From Phoenicibacter congonensis (GTDB taxonomy: Bacteria; Actinomycetota; Coriobacteriia; Coriobacteriales; Eggerthellaceae): 64,000 nt of DNA. Shown here piece after piece: positions 16,614 through 24,571 of the stretch. A model generated the notes under the pieces. It was given only the letters and a program-made list of their open reading frames with translations. It had not been told where the DNA came from and searched no databases. The position numbers were made by a program, and so were the translations under genes. Every line of letters starts with the position of its first letter. Position 1 is the first letter of the stretch. The stretch spans positions 744,001-808,000 of the forward strand of contig NZ_LT821227.1 in assembly GCF_900169485.1 (NCBI RefSeq). The letters run 5' to 3'.

Positions 16614-17333
16614 ATGTTTGAAAAAGTTAAAATTTCACCTTCGATTTTATCGGCCGACCTTTGTAATCTGGAAAAAGAAATAAAAGCAATTGAATCTGCG
16701 GGAGCAGGGCTTGTGCACATTGATGTTATGGATGGACACTTTGTTCCAAATCTCACTTTTGGGCTTCCGCTTGTTAAAAGAATTCGCGAGATTACAAGTT
16801 TGCCACTTGATGTTCATCTCATGATTTCTAATCCGCTTGATTATGTAGAAAAATATCTCGACGCAGGTGCCGACATTTTAACAGCACACATCGAGGCAGG
16901 TTCACCAGAAGAAATGAATCGCTTTGCTAGGAGGGTTCATGCTGCTGGCAAAAAAGCTGGTGTTGCTCTTCGGCCCAGCACAAAACCAGAGGCGGTAGAC
17001 GACGTTATTTCATCGTTTGACATGGTTTTGGCAATGAGTGTTGAGCCTGGTTTTTCGGGGCAAAAATTTCAATCTAGCGTAATAGATTCCATGGCTGAGA
17101 TTTGTGCCATTGCAGCAGCACATAACTGTTCACCTCTAATGCAAGCAGATGGTGGAATTGGTGTTGGTACGGCTCAAAAGGTGTGCGCAAGTGGTGCCGA
17201 TGTGCTTGTTTGTGGAAATGCATGTTTTTGCAATGATGACTATTCAAAAGCAATTTCTGCAATTAAAGTTGATGCTGAGTTGGGCAGGGCTGCTGGTCTT
17301 AAAAAACAGCAATTGTTAGCGCAATATATGTAG
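16614..17333 (+). CDS. rpe: Ribulose-phosphate 3-epimerase
   Basis: Interconverts ribulose 5-phosphate and xylulose 5-phosphate in the pentose phosphate pathway. The 239-residue TIM barrel shows SPSILSADL, VHIDVMDGHFVPNLTFG (metal-binding His and Asp), LDVHLMISNP, the MSVEPGFSGQKF loop and QADGGIGVGTA (second metal Asp). The C terminus is about 15 residues longer than usual. It is first in a run with the cysteine desulfurase gene (12-base gap) and the Nif3-like gene. Confidence 0.96.
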   Translation: MFEKVKISPSILSADLCNLEKEIKAIESAGAGLVHIDVMDGHFVPNLTFGLPLVKRIREITSLPLDVHLMISNPLDYVEKYLDAGADILTAHIEAGSPEEMNRFARRVHAAGKKAGVALRPSTKPEAVDDVISSFDMVLAMSVEPGFSGQKFQSSVIDSMAEICAIAAAHNCSPLMQADGGIGVGTAQKVCASGADVLVCGNACFCNDDYSKAISAIKVDAELGRAAGLKKQQLLAQYM

Positions 17334-17345
17334 GCGAATGGCTCA

Positions 17346-18560
17346 ATGAACAATTTGAATAACATAAACAGTGATGACAGCCAGCTGGTTTATCTTGATT
17401 ATGCGGCAACTGCGCCGATGTGCGAAGAAGCCTGTGTGGCAATGAAGCCATTTGTGAGTTCGTTTGGATGCGAAAGTTTGCCTTTTCGCGGTAACGCTAA
17501 TTCTTTATATAGCCTTGGTCGCGAAGCTAACAGCCATTTAGAAACTGCCAGGCGTGATTTGTCAAGGTGTCTGCACGCAAAGAGACCTTCAGAAATTGTT
17601 TTTACTGCAAGTTCAACCGAATCCATTTTTTTAGCTCTTTCAGGATTGTTTGCCGCTAACGGCTGCAAAACAATCATCACAACTGAAATTGAGCATCCTG
17701 CAGTCTTGCAAGCAGCTAATCATGTCGCAGGCAAGAAAAACGTGGTGCTGCTAAAAGTTAACAAGCATGGCTTTGTCTCGAATGATGGATTGGCCGCTGC
17801 TATTAAAAACGCTGAGAGCCCGCTTGTTTCTGTGCAGATGGCAAATTCAGAACTTGCAAGTGTTCAAGACATCGCACAACTTGTTAGCGTTGCTCATGGC
17901 TTGGGGTGCATTTTTCATTGCGACATGACTCAGGCCTTTGGAAAAGTTCCGGTTGATCTAGAAAAACTTGGCGTTGATTCTGCGTCGTTTTCTTCTCATA
18001 AAATCGGAGGACCTCAAGGCGTGGGGGCTCTTTATTTAAAAAAGTCAGTTGGGTTTTCAAGTCCAATGATTGGGGGGGGCCAAGAAAGCAAGCGAAGAGG
18101 TGGAACGCAAAACGTGTGTGGAGCAGTTGGCTTTGCTGCCGCTGCAAAGGCGTGTGTTGCTAATTTGGATGAAGAGGTGAGGCGTTTACAAGAATTCAAA
18201 GATTTCATCGTTGACAACCTTTCTAAAATGACAACTTCTGCTAATAGACCTGTGCGATTGGTGGTCGATGAAAAGGCAGGGTTAAACGAAAATCCAGCGT
18301 GCTCCTATCTTCCAAACATCGCAACGTTTATAGTTGGAGGTGTGGAGTCTGAAACTTTGATTTTGCGTTTAGATGACCGCCAAATTTCTGTTGCTGGCGG
18401 CTCTGCTTGTTCGACGGGCTCTGCGACAGTTTCAAAATCGCTAAAAGCCGTCGGCATTTCTGATGATGATGGAATGTGTGAGCTCAGAGTTTCATTTGGG
18501 CGCTACACAACGAAAGATGACATTACCTCATTTGTCAATTCGTTTAAAGAGGTGATTTAA
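17346..18560 (+). CDS. Cysteine desulfurase (IscS/NifS family)
   Basis: PLP enzyme of 404 residues that takes sulfur from cysteine for Fe-S clusters and tRNA thiolation. Landmarks: VYLDYAATAPM, FTASSTESIFLAL, the PLP lysine in SSHKIGGPQGVGALY, IGGGQESKRRGGTQN and the catalytic Cys loop GGSACSTGSATVSKSL. The sulfur would serve MnmA (35228) and Fe-S assembly. A run of eight G bases (18072-18079) encodes the conserved GGG of the IGGGQ motif. The ribosome binding site before the ATG at 17346 is weak, so translation may be coupled to rpe. Confidence 0.92.
   Translation: MNNLNNINSDDSQLVYLDYAATAPMCEEACVAMKPFVSSFGCESLPFRGNANSLYSLGREANSHLETARRDLSRCLHAKRPSEIVFTASSTESIFLALSGLFAANGCKTIITTEIEHPAVLQAANHVAGKKNVVLLKVNKHGFVSNDGLAAAIKNAESPLVSVQMANSELASVQDIAQLVSVAHGLGCIFHCDMTQAFGKVPVDLEKLGVDSASFSSHKIGGPQGVGALYLKKSVGFSSPMIGGGQESKRRGGTQNVCGAVGFAAAAKACVANLDEEVRRLQEFKDFIVDNLSKMTTSANRPVRLVVDEKAGLNENPACSYLPNIATFIVGGVESETLILRLDDRQISVAGGSACSTGSATVSKSLKAVGISDDDGMCELRVSFGRYTTKDDITSFVNSFKEVI
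18072..18079 (+). repeat. Homopolymeric G8 tract inside cysteine desulfurase gene
   Basis: Eight consecutive G bases encode the Gly-Gly-Gly of the family motif. In a gene of about 44% GC this is a possible slippage site; the frame is intact in this copy. Confidence 0.7.
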
Positions 18561-19466
18561 TTGGCAAATTTAATAAAAACTCAAAAAGGAACATTACAAG
18601 TTAAAGAAGACTCCAAACGCGTGATGTATGTTGGTGAGCTTGAACAAAAGCTTTTGAAAAAATATCCAGCAGCCGATGCAATCCCTGGTGACAAAACGGG
18701 TCTTTTAGTTGGAGATCCATTTGCGAGAATTGAGCGTGTGGCTGTTGCATTAGATCCAACAGTGTCAGCAATTAGGGCGGCGAAACTGGCAGGCGCAAAT
18801 GTTTTGCTCACTCATCACCCAAGCTATCGCGAAGGAGTTGTCGATTTCAAGCCTTCAAATTGTGTTGGTCAAAATTCTGGGTCGATTGTTTTTGATGCGA
18901 TTAAAGCTAACATCGCTCTCATGAATTTTCACACTGCGCTTGATGTTAGCGCCGATGCACAGCGCGTTTTGCCATCATTGTTGCACTTGGCACCGCTGAA
19001 AGGCACTCGAAAAGTAAATGGTGGAAAAGTGAAGAACAAGGTCTTGCAGCCAATACCAGGTTCAAAAGATAAAGGCTTTGGTCAAGTTTGTGAAATAAAA
19101 GAAACTTCGCTTTCGGAGTTGGGGTCAAGATGCACTGCAGTGTTTGGCAGGTCTCCACGCGTTTGGGGCGATTTGCGCAAAAAATGCAAAAGAGTTGTGA
19201 CTGCTACAGGAAGTGCCGGTTCTCTCATTAGCTTGTGCTTAAAAACTGGAGTTGACGTTTTGATTGCAGGAGAAGTTAAATATCATGACGCTTTGGCTGC
19301 AAGGGAAAGCGGGCTTTGCATCATCGATTTGGGGCATGATGTGTCAGAACTTCCGCTTGCTGCTGTGCTTGCAAATTCTTGCAAGAAGATCGGACTTGAA
19401 TCATCGCGTATTGTGATTTTGGACCAAGGACACAATTGGGAGCAAATTAGGTCAATTACCATCTAA
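18561..19466 (+). CDS. Nif3-like dinuclear metal-centre protein (DUF34)
   Basis: A 301-residue NIF3/DUF34 protein. Metal-binding landmarks are GDKTGLLVGDP, LLTHHPSYREG (two His), NFHTALDV (His and Asp) and a C-terminal DLGHDVSELPL segment. The family is conserved in nearly all organisms but its reaction is not settled, although it is often named GTP cyclohydrolase 1 type 2. The TTG at 18561 follows the desulfurase stop directly, with AGAGGTGA upstream; an ATG at 18624 would trim about 21 residues. It is followed by the zinc-ribbon gene, a pairing common in Actinobacteria. Confidence 0.9.
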   Translation: MANLIKTQKGTLQVKEDSKRVMYVGELEQKLLKKYPAADAIPGDKTGLLVGDPFARIERVAVALDPTVSAIRAAKLAGANVLLTHHPSYREGVVDFKPSNCVGQNSGSIVFDAIKANIALMNFHTALDVSADAQRVLPSLLHLAPLKGTRKVNGGKVKNKVLQPIPGSKDKGFGQVCEIKETSLSELGSRCTAVFGRSPRVWGDLRKKCKRVVTATGSAGSLISLCLKTGVDVLIAGEVKYHDALAARESGLCIIDLGHDVSELPLAAVLANSCKKIGLESSRIVILDQGHNWEQIRSITI

Positions 19467-19543
19467 TTTACTTGAACAACACGCTCGGTTAACGTATTAT
19501 TACGAATTGATTGGAAATATTTTTTAGGACAGGGGTTTTACAA

Positions 19544-20269
19544 GTGAAAGCTACAAGCAACGACATTAAAAACCTTAAAAAAATCCAAGAAGTAGATGCC
19601 CAGATAAAAAATGTTCATGCGGCAGTCAGAGATTTGCCTGAAATAAAAGAATATCGGCTTGTAGATGAAAAGCTAAAAGACATCAAATCGAAGATTAAGC
19701 AGGTCGAAGTAATGAAGCGAAACGTCGAGCGTCGTTACGAGAAAATGAATGCAGAAGACTTATCGCTTGCCGATCGCCAAAAAACCGTTCAGCGCTCAAT
19801 TGACGATGCAGCTGGTGATTATCGCAATCTTGAGGTGCACACTAAAGAGCTAGATTCAATTTCTTCCCGAAGAAATGTTCTTGCTGAAATCATGATTAAT
19901 GCAACCGTCGAACAGGAAAAAGTTGAAGAGTTACAATCAAAGTTAAAAGCGGCACAAGAAACCGTATGTGACAAAAAGAACTCTTTGGGTAAGCAAATCG
20001 ATGCAGCTAAGGCAAAGGCGCGTGAGGAGATTGTTGGCCTCACTGTCTCTCGTAAGAAGGTTTATGACAGCCTGCCTAAAGGGATTGCAGCGTTATATGA
20101 TGATGCAGCTGTCAAGGTTGGAAATGTTGTTTTAAGCGAGCTTGATGGCAATTGTTGTTCTGTTTGCAGGTCTCCAATTGAGGAAGGCAAATTACTCGAA
20201 ATCAAGAAGGCGGGCGAGGTTTCTGTTTGTCCTGCTTGCGGAAGAATTATTATCACAGACGGCGAATAG
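19544..20269 (+). CDS. C4-type zinc-ribbon, coiled-coil protein (zf-RING_7 / DUF164 family)
   Basis: A 241-residue protein: a long charged coiled coil (about residues 5-170) and a C-terminal zinc ribbon with CCSVCRSPI and VCPACGRII providing the four Cys. The Nif3-like neighbour upstream is its usual genomic partner; the molecular role is unclear, with proposals around RNA or nucleic-acid binding. The GTG at 19544 is chosen because AGGACAGGGG lies 8-9 bases upstream; a TTG at 19511 would add 11 residues without a good signal. The tRNA-Leu gene follows 39 bases after the stop. Confidence 0.85.
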   Translation: MKATSNDIKNLKKIQEVDAQIKNVHAAVRDLPEIKEYRLVDEKLKDIKSKIKQVEVMKRNVERRYEKMNAEDLSLADRQKTVQRSIDDAAGDYRNLEVHTKELDSISSRRNVLAEIMINATVEQEKVEELQSKLKAAQETVCDKKNSLGKQIDAAKAKAREEIVGLTVSRKKVYDSLPKGIAALYDDAAVKVGNVVLSELDGNCCSVCRSPIEEGKLLEIKKAGEVSVCPACGRIIITDGE

Positions 20270-20308
20270 CCAAAGCAATTCATTTATAATCAATTTTGCT
20301 CTAATTGT

Positions 20309-20396
20309 GCGGGCGTGGCGGAATTGGCAGACGCGCTAGCTTCAGGTGCTAGTGGGAGTTTCTCCCGTGAAGGTTCAAGTCCTTTCGCCCGCACCA
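20309..20396 (+). tRNA. tRNA-Leu (anticodon CAG), CCA encoded
   Basis: A complete class II tRNA. The acceptor stem GCGGGCG/CGCCCGC is perfectly paired, followed by discriminator A and encoded CCA at 20394-20396. The anticodon stem CTAGC/GCTAG holds the loop TTCAGGT, giving anticodon CAG for CUG codons. A long variable arm (GGGAG...CTCCC) and the T arm with GTTCAAGTC are visible. It marks the left side of the accessory island, a usual integration target. Confidence 0.97.
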
Positions 20397-20879
20397 ATTT
20401 CTTTTCTTCCCAACGCTATTTCTTTAATCCAATGCTTCTGAATATTTCATTAACATGGTCCGTCAGCTTGGGGGGACTCATACTCTTTTAGTAAATCTTT
20501 CCTGGTCAGTCGTTGGATTTATGCACGAATGTTTTCTCTTCTTTAGATTTTTCCTGTAGTTCGCTTGTCACCTAGAACTTAGTCGACTTTTGGAGTAAGT
20601 TCTAGGTGAGCCTGCATACAGTCAGCCTTTCGCATGGACATCGAAAAAAGGAATCGTATGAAATAGCATCGCTAATGTTAGCCAAAAACTTTTTTAAGAA
20701 AGTCTTTGTGCGCGAGGACGTGCCTCACTTTTTTTATGACGACAACAGTATCTTTCACTGCAACTTGATTGATTTTTTGCTAAGGCGAGTGGAGTTGTTC
20801 TAGCCTCTTGTTTTTTGACCTGTCTGCTAGTTTCCAATAATGCATCTCTCTAGTGAAACAGCCAGGGGAGGAGTGGACA
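20397..20879. other. Gene-poor stretch after tRNA-Leu containing one long palindrome
   Basis: No convincing gene is visible. The one short open frame at 20606-20803 has no family resemblance and no good start signal. The only structure is the 14-bp inverted repeat at 20568-20609. The stretch probably holds decayed remnants of integration events. Confidence 0.4.
20568..20609. repeat. 14-bp perfect inverted repeat with 14-base loop
   Basis: TCACCTAGAACTTA at 20568-20581 and TAAGTTCTAGGTGA at 20596-20609 are exact inverted copies. There is no T-tract afterwards. It lies 172 bases beyond the tRNA-Leu 3' end. It may be a recombinase arm site, an element end or a hairpin-forming transcript. Confidence 0.55.
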
Positions 20880-21236
20880 TTAGGCTATGATTCTGTTTTG
20901 CACGTCACCACAGGCTCGGCTTGATTCATCGACAGCTACTCGCAGCTGCTCTGCAACCATTCTCGCATTTTTGACATAACGAAACACATGCCTGTTGCCG
21001 TCATTGTTGGTGATGATTAGTCGACCGCCAGTGAGAGGGGAGTCGGAAGCACTGGTGCTTTTCATGCGGCGCAGGTCAAAATTGTTCTCACGCTTGTTGA
21101 TTATCCTGTGGCAGTAGGTTAGTGTATCCTTGCCGTCGAAACGATAGGATGTATTGGCGATTGATATTGCCAGCGCCAACACCGGCCCCGCGCCAAAATC
21201 CAGCTCCGCAGTGCCATCCCAATTAGCGCCTTCCAA
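20880..21236 (-). CDS. Hypothetical protein, possible PH-like fragment
   Basis: A 118-residue frame at roughly 50-60% GC, above the host level. No family is recognised with confidence. Residues about 45-105 (IINKRENNFDLRRMKST, then RLIITNNDGNRHVFRYVKN) alternate in a way that recalls bacterial PH-like domains. The N terminus begins abruptly at the point where composition falls, so it may be a 5'-truncated remnant of a larger gene. Confidence 0.4.
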   Translation of the reverse strand: MEGANWDGTAELDFGAGPVLALAISIANTSYRFDGKDTLTYCHRIINKRENNFDLRRMKSTSASDSPLTGGRLIITNNDGNRHVFRYVKNARMVAEQLRVAVDESSRACGDVQNRIIA

Positions 21237-21464
21237 TCCTTATAAATCACCATGGTTGCGGTCCTTACTTTTCAGAATTTTTAAAAAGTATAATTTTTAC
21301 TGCGAAGTTGATTGACTCATTAAAAGGGACTATTCAATTATTGGATTTCGTTTCTTATGTATTCTGGAGTCAGAAATCTCTTTTCAAAAGCTGAATCGCC
21401 AATGTGTTAAGGCATTACTGTGTGAGTGAGTGTGTGTTGCTAATGCTTCGTTATTTTTAAATTG

Positions 21465-21676
21465 TTAACCAAAGAAGAAATTCATCACTTTTGCAAGGTG
21501 CAGGCCAATACCACCAGCAGCGTCTATTGAGCTATTGGCTATGTAGCAAACTTTTTTGACCTTCCCTATAAAATCGACAGTGTCCTTATTTTGGTTTGCT
21601 TCTTCTAGCTCTTATACAGCAGATTCAATCTGTTCTTTAGTTATTTTTCTAACCTTCGCAGTTTTTGCTTGTGAGC
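21465..21676 (-). pseudogene. AT-rich coding relic with internal stop, abutting the integrase remnant
   Basis: On the minus strand one frame reads KTAKVRKITKEQIESAV, stop (21612-21614), then ELEEANQNKDTVDFIGKV and on to GGIGLHLAKVMNFFFG, stop at 21465. A charged, protein-like sequence continues in the same frame on both sides of a single TAA, which suggests the 3' end of a decayed gene cut off at the GC boundary near 21680. No family is recognised. Confidence 0.3.
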
Positions 21677-22008
21677 CAATCGATAATGTCTGGCAACTGG
21701 CCCACGAGATGGAGCGCGGGTGCAAGGCGTCGGGCGTGAAGCGCATCCGCATACACGACATACGCCACAGCCACGTGAGCCTGCTGATTGAAATGGGCTT
21801 CTCCGCGCTGGCCATCGCCGAGCGCATGGGCCACGAGGCGGTGGACATCACCTACCGCTATGCGCACCTGTTCCCCACGAAGCAGGACGATATGACCGCC
21901 GCGCTCGATGGGGTGGGGGATAAGCAGGATCCGCGTGAGAGTAGCGTCCGCAAGCTCATCAAGACGATGGAGTTTCGCTACACTCCTGAGAAGCATAAGT
22001 TCATATGA
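21673..22008 (+). pseudogene. Truncated tyrosine recombinase (integrase) C-terminal fragment
   Basis: About 110 residues match the C-terminal half of phage/ICE-type tyrosine recombinases: IHDIRHSHVSLLIEMGF (catalytic Arg with its His), then AERMGHEAVDITYRYAHLF with the second His and the nucleophile Tyr. The N-terminal arm, core-binding domain and first catalytic Arg are missing; upstream in the same frame is unrelated AT-rich sequence. GC rises sharply at this point. The fragment cannot be active. Its stop overlaps the next frame by ATGA, as in an intact integrase operon. Confidence 0.8.
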
Positions 22009-22352
22009 GACATGGCAGCTTGGAGCGGCATGAGCAGGCAGGATTACTCATCGCCAAGCTCTCCGATACCCAGGTCGAGGTGAAGCCCTCAGTAAGCGTG
22101 CAGAAGGCGCTGAAGGGCTCAATGGCTGAGTTGACTAAGGAAGTGCACCTGGCGGCATTCTACGGCGAGCTGAGCGAGTCCCTGCAACAGAGAAGCGAGC
22201 ACGTGATGAGGTTCTTCCTGGCGCTCGGCGAGCCTGTTGACGCGCCGACGGCAGAGCTGTTGCAAGAAGAACCGTTTCCGACGGCATCGACAACGATCGA
22301 CAACGATGTCGATGCCGACGACGCAAACATCTTTGGAATGGGGCGCGGTTAG
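22005..22352 (+). CDS. Hypothetical protein downstream of integrase remnant
   Basis: A 115-residue, GC-rich, acidic frame that starts by a 4-base ATGA overlap with the integrase stop. I recognise no family. The middle (KALKGSMAELTKEVHLAAFY) is probably helical and the C terminus is Asp/Thr-rich and likely disordered. The coupled start suggests it belongs with the recombinase on the element it came from. Its stop is 3 bases from the convergent DUF4268 stop. Confidence 0.5.
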   Translation: MRHGSLERHEQAGLLIAKLSDTQVEVKPSVSVQKALKGSMAELTKEVHLAAFYGELSESLQQRSEHVMRFFLALGEPVDAPTAELLQEEPFPTASTTIDNDVDADDANIFGMGRG

Positions 22353-22355
22353 CGC

Positions 22356-23285
22356 CTAAAGCCCAAGCTCGGCAATCAGCTTCTTCATGATGAGGGCCCA
22401 TTCGAGCTGCTCTGATATGAATTTCGGCCAGGCGGCCTCGTTGTTCTTGATCTTGCAGCCGTCTTTGTAGAAGCGAAGCCCTGACGCCTTCTTGGCGTCA
22501 AAGGGTGTGGCCATAAGGCCAAGGCGTTCTTCAAACAAATCGGTGTTGTCGATGGCCTTGTGGCCGATTTCCTTGTCGTCGGGCGCGTAGAACTCGATGC
22601 CGATTCTGCCGTGTTGCGTGTCTATAAGCAGCGCGATATGGTAGGCGGACGTACCGCAACGCAACGTGGTCCAATGGTCTTTCGAAGGCTTCTGCGGGTT
22701 GAACGCCTTCAAAAACTCAGGCGTCGCCTGGGCCACCTCACGATATTTGGTCCAGTACGATAGCTTGACGCGCTCGGTCTCGGAGAGGCCCTCGCTGAGC
22801 TTGATGGCCTTCGTCCACTCGTTAGGCTGCTCGACTACGTTGAAACGCGGAGCGGGCAAGGAGCCTCCAATGGACCACAGCTCTATCTCCACTAGGAAGA
22901 ACCCGAAATCGCTATCGGTGTGCTGGTTGAGCCACTCGATGGCCTGACGGTGCTCGTCGCGTGCGCGAGCCACCACCCACACGACAACCTCGGCGCCCTT
23001 GCCGGCGGCGTAAGTGATAACTTTGCCTAGGTGGTCGTGGTTGGTGTCCTCGAGCTGGTTCTCAATGACCACCTTGCGTCCGGTGCCGGCTTCCTGCGCA
23101 TAGATGTCGACGTTGAACGAGCCTACCGACGACTCGGTCTCTATAAGTTCGAGTTCAATGCCGACTGCAGCGCTCAATATGGCAAGATTTGGCTCTTCAG
23201 AGAGCCACTTTGTGAAGTCGAGTGCCTCGTGCGGCCACACGTCACGCAGCTCGACCTTCTTGAGCTTGTCGAGGTTGTATTTCAT
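22356..23285 (-). CDS. DUF4268 protein with PD-(D/E)XK-like nuclease motif
   Basis: A 309-residue protein resembling the DUF4268 family. Residues about 50-95 carry a nuclease-like core: GSFNVDIYAQEAGTG with the Asp, then VVIENQLEDTNHDHLGKVITYAAG with an E-x-Q in place of E-x-K, as in several restriction-like endonucleases. The C-terminal half (about 190-305) is the DUF4268 region. It is last in the defence operon, 17 bases after abiH, with AGGAGG before the ATG. A role as an accessory anti-phage nuclease is inference. GC is about 56%. Confidence 0.75.
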   Translation of the reverse strand: MKYNLDKLKKVELRDVWPHEALDFTKWLSEEPNLAILSAAVGIELELIETESSVGSFNVDIYAQEAGTGRKVVIENQLEDTNHDHLGKVITYAAGKGAEVVVWVVARARDEHRQAIEWLNQHTDSDFGFFLVEIELWSIGGSLPAPRFNVVEQPNEWTKAIKLSEGLSETERVKLSYWTKYREVAQATPEFLKAFNPQKPSKDHWTTLRCGTSAYHIALLIDTQHGRIGIEFYAPDDKEIGHKAIDNTDLFEERLGLMATPFDAKKASGLRFYKDGCKIKNNEAAWPKFISEQLEWALIMKKLIAELGL

Positions 23286-23302
23286 CGTCCTCCTATCGAT
23301 AG

Positions 23303-24565
23303 CTATAGTCTACGAACGTTGTTTTCCAAGAGGCTAACCGACAACCTGCCTTCTATAAGCAGCTTATGGATAAGGTTCTTGCCGTGGTCTTTATTGTACA
23401 GCGTGAGGCCGTAGGCCGTAAGCAGGCGAATCACCTTTTCCATCATTTCTTTTCTGGCGCAATTTTCATCCTGCATGCAGCCGCTCGGTAGCTTATGGGG
23501 CCTGAAATAAAAAACGAGGCGCGTATCCCCCTCATACAGCTTTACGGAGTCGAATATAGCTTGGAAGTATGAGTAGTCTGCTTCACTGAGGGAGTGACCG
23601 TAGAATTTGATCATCTTGGTTCCGTCAGCCATGGGAACGCCGGATGTTGGAACATGAACGAGTTTTTCAACATCCGGGAGATCGAGTGCCATGAGTCTGT
23701 AGGTTTTGGTGAATGGAAGAGCCATGGGGTTGTCCATCCTATCCGTTCCATCGATTCCGAAGACAATCTCTCCACCAAGCCTTCCGTGGATATTGACGTA
23801 CTCCGTATCATGTTCGTCGGAACGAAATTGGTTGATAGCTCTTGTGTAGTTGAAGCTGAGGATGCTTTCCTCCACGTCGTATTTATCTTTTGAAGGCCTT
23901 TGGTTAAGGATGATTTCCGACATCAATTCGCCGACCTTTTCCTTGTAACCCTTCGAGGTCTCGACTTCATCCCAAAGATATCTATCGAAGTCTGATTCCA
24001 GCTTGGCCAGGTCCTCACGTGTTATCTGAAGCAGGTTCTCTGAGTTCCAGGGCCCATGGTGCTGATAGCGTTTTTCTAAAAACAGGGCTACAGAATCTTC
24101 CACTTTGTCGGTGTCGTAGAATCCTGTTGGATTTGCCAATTTATGTAGGGTTTTTTCGAACTTCGACTTTGACCTTTTACCTTCTTTATTTTTTGGAGCA
24201 ATCCAATCGGCTATAGCCCCCTCTATATCGCACCAATTCGAATCCTTCATAGACGAGAGAACTTTATCCCAAATGGTTTCAGTGAAAACCAGGTTGCCCA
24301 GACCCTGCCCTTTGACGGGTTTTTTGAAAGCGGCAGCTCGGGCTTTAAAAAAGCTCGAGAAACCCGACGCTAGCCCGCATTCTAGGTCAAAGCCGTTACC
24401 GATAACAACGAGCTGGTGCCAGCCAGGCTTGAAAGTGAGGGGCTCATATTTTATGGGCTCGTAGTCAGAGAGTACGGGCTTGATATTGGCTAGAAAGTTA
24501 TCGGATTTGATTCCTTTAAGTGCGTTTTGCGCCGAGGCGGGAAAGTTGGGAATATCATTGCTCAA
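23303..24565 (-). CDS. AbiH-family abortive infection protein
   Basis: A 420-residue protein with AbiH landmarks: VVIGNGFDLECGLASGFSSFF near residues 51-71, LSFNYTRAINQF followed by YVNIHGRLGG in the middle, and IKFYGHSLSEADYSYFQAIF toward the C terminus. AbiH proteins stop phage growth at the cost of the infected cell in lactococci; the mechanism is not known to me. The start is TTG at 24565 with GGTGAT upstream. GC is about 45%, clearly below its operon neighbours (53-62%), so it probably joined the operon separately. Confidence 0.88.
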   Translation of the reverse strand: MSNDIPNFPASAQNALKGIKSDNFLANIKPVLSDYEPIKYEPLTFKPGWHQLVVIGNGFDLECGLASGFSSFFKARAAAFKKPVKGQGLGNLVFTETIWDKVLSSMKDSNWCDIEGAIADWIAPKNKEGKRSKSKFEKTLHKLANPTGFYDTDKVEDSVALFLEKRYQHHGPWNSENLLQITREDLAKLESDFDRYLWDEVETSKGYKEKVGELMSEIILNQRPSKDKYDVEESILSFNYTRAINQFRSDEHDTEYVNIHGRLGGEIVFGIDGTDRMDNPMALPFTKTYRLMALDLPDVEKLVHVPTSGVPMADGTKMIKFYGHSLSEADYSYFQAIFDSVKLYEGDTRLVFYFRPHKLPSGCMQDENCARKEMMEKVIRLLTAYGLTLYNKDHGKNLIHKLLIEGRLSVSLLENNVRRL

Positions 24566-24571
24566 AAGAGA

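Noticed and set aside
20606-20803. 65-residue frame after the palindrome
   Set aside because: It has no ribosome binding site and no recognisable family, and its start is inside the hairpin.
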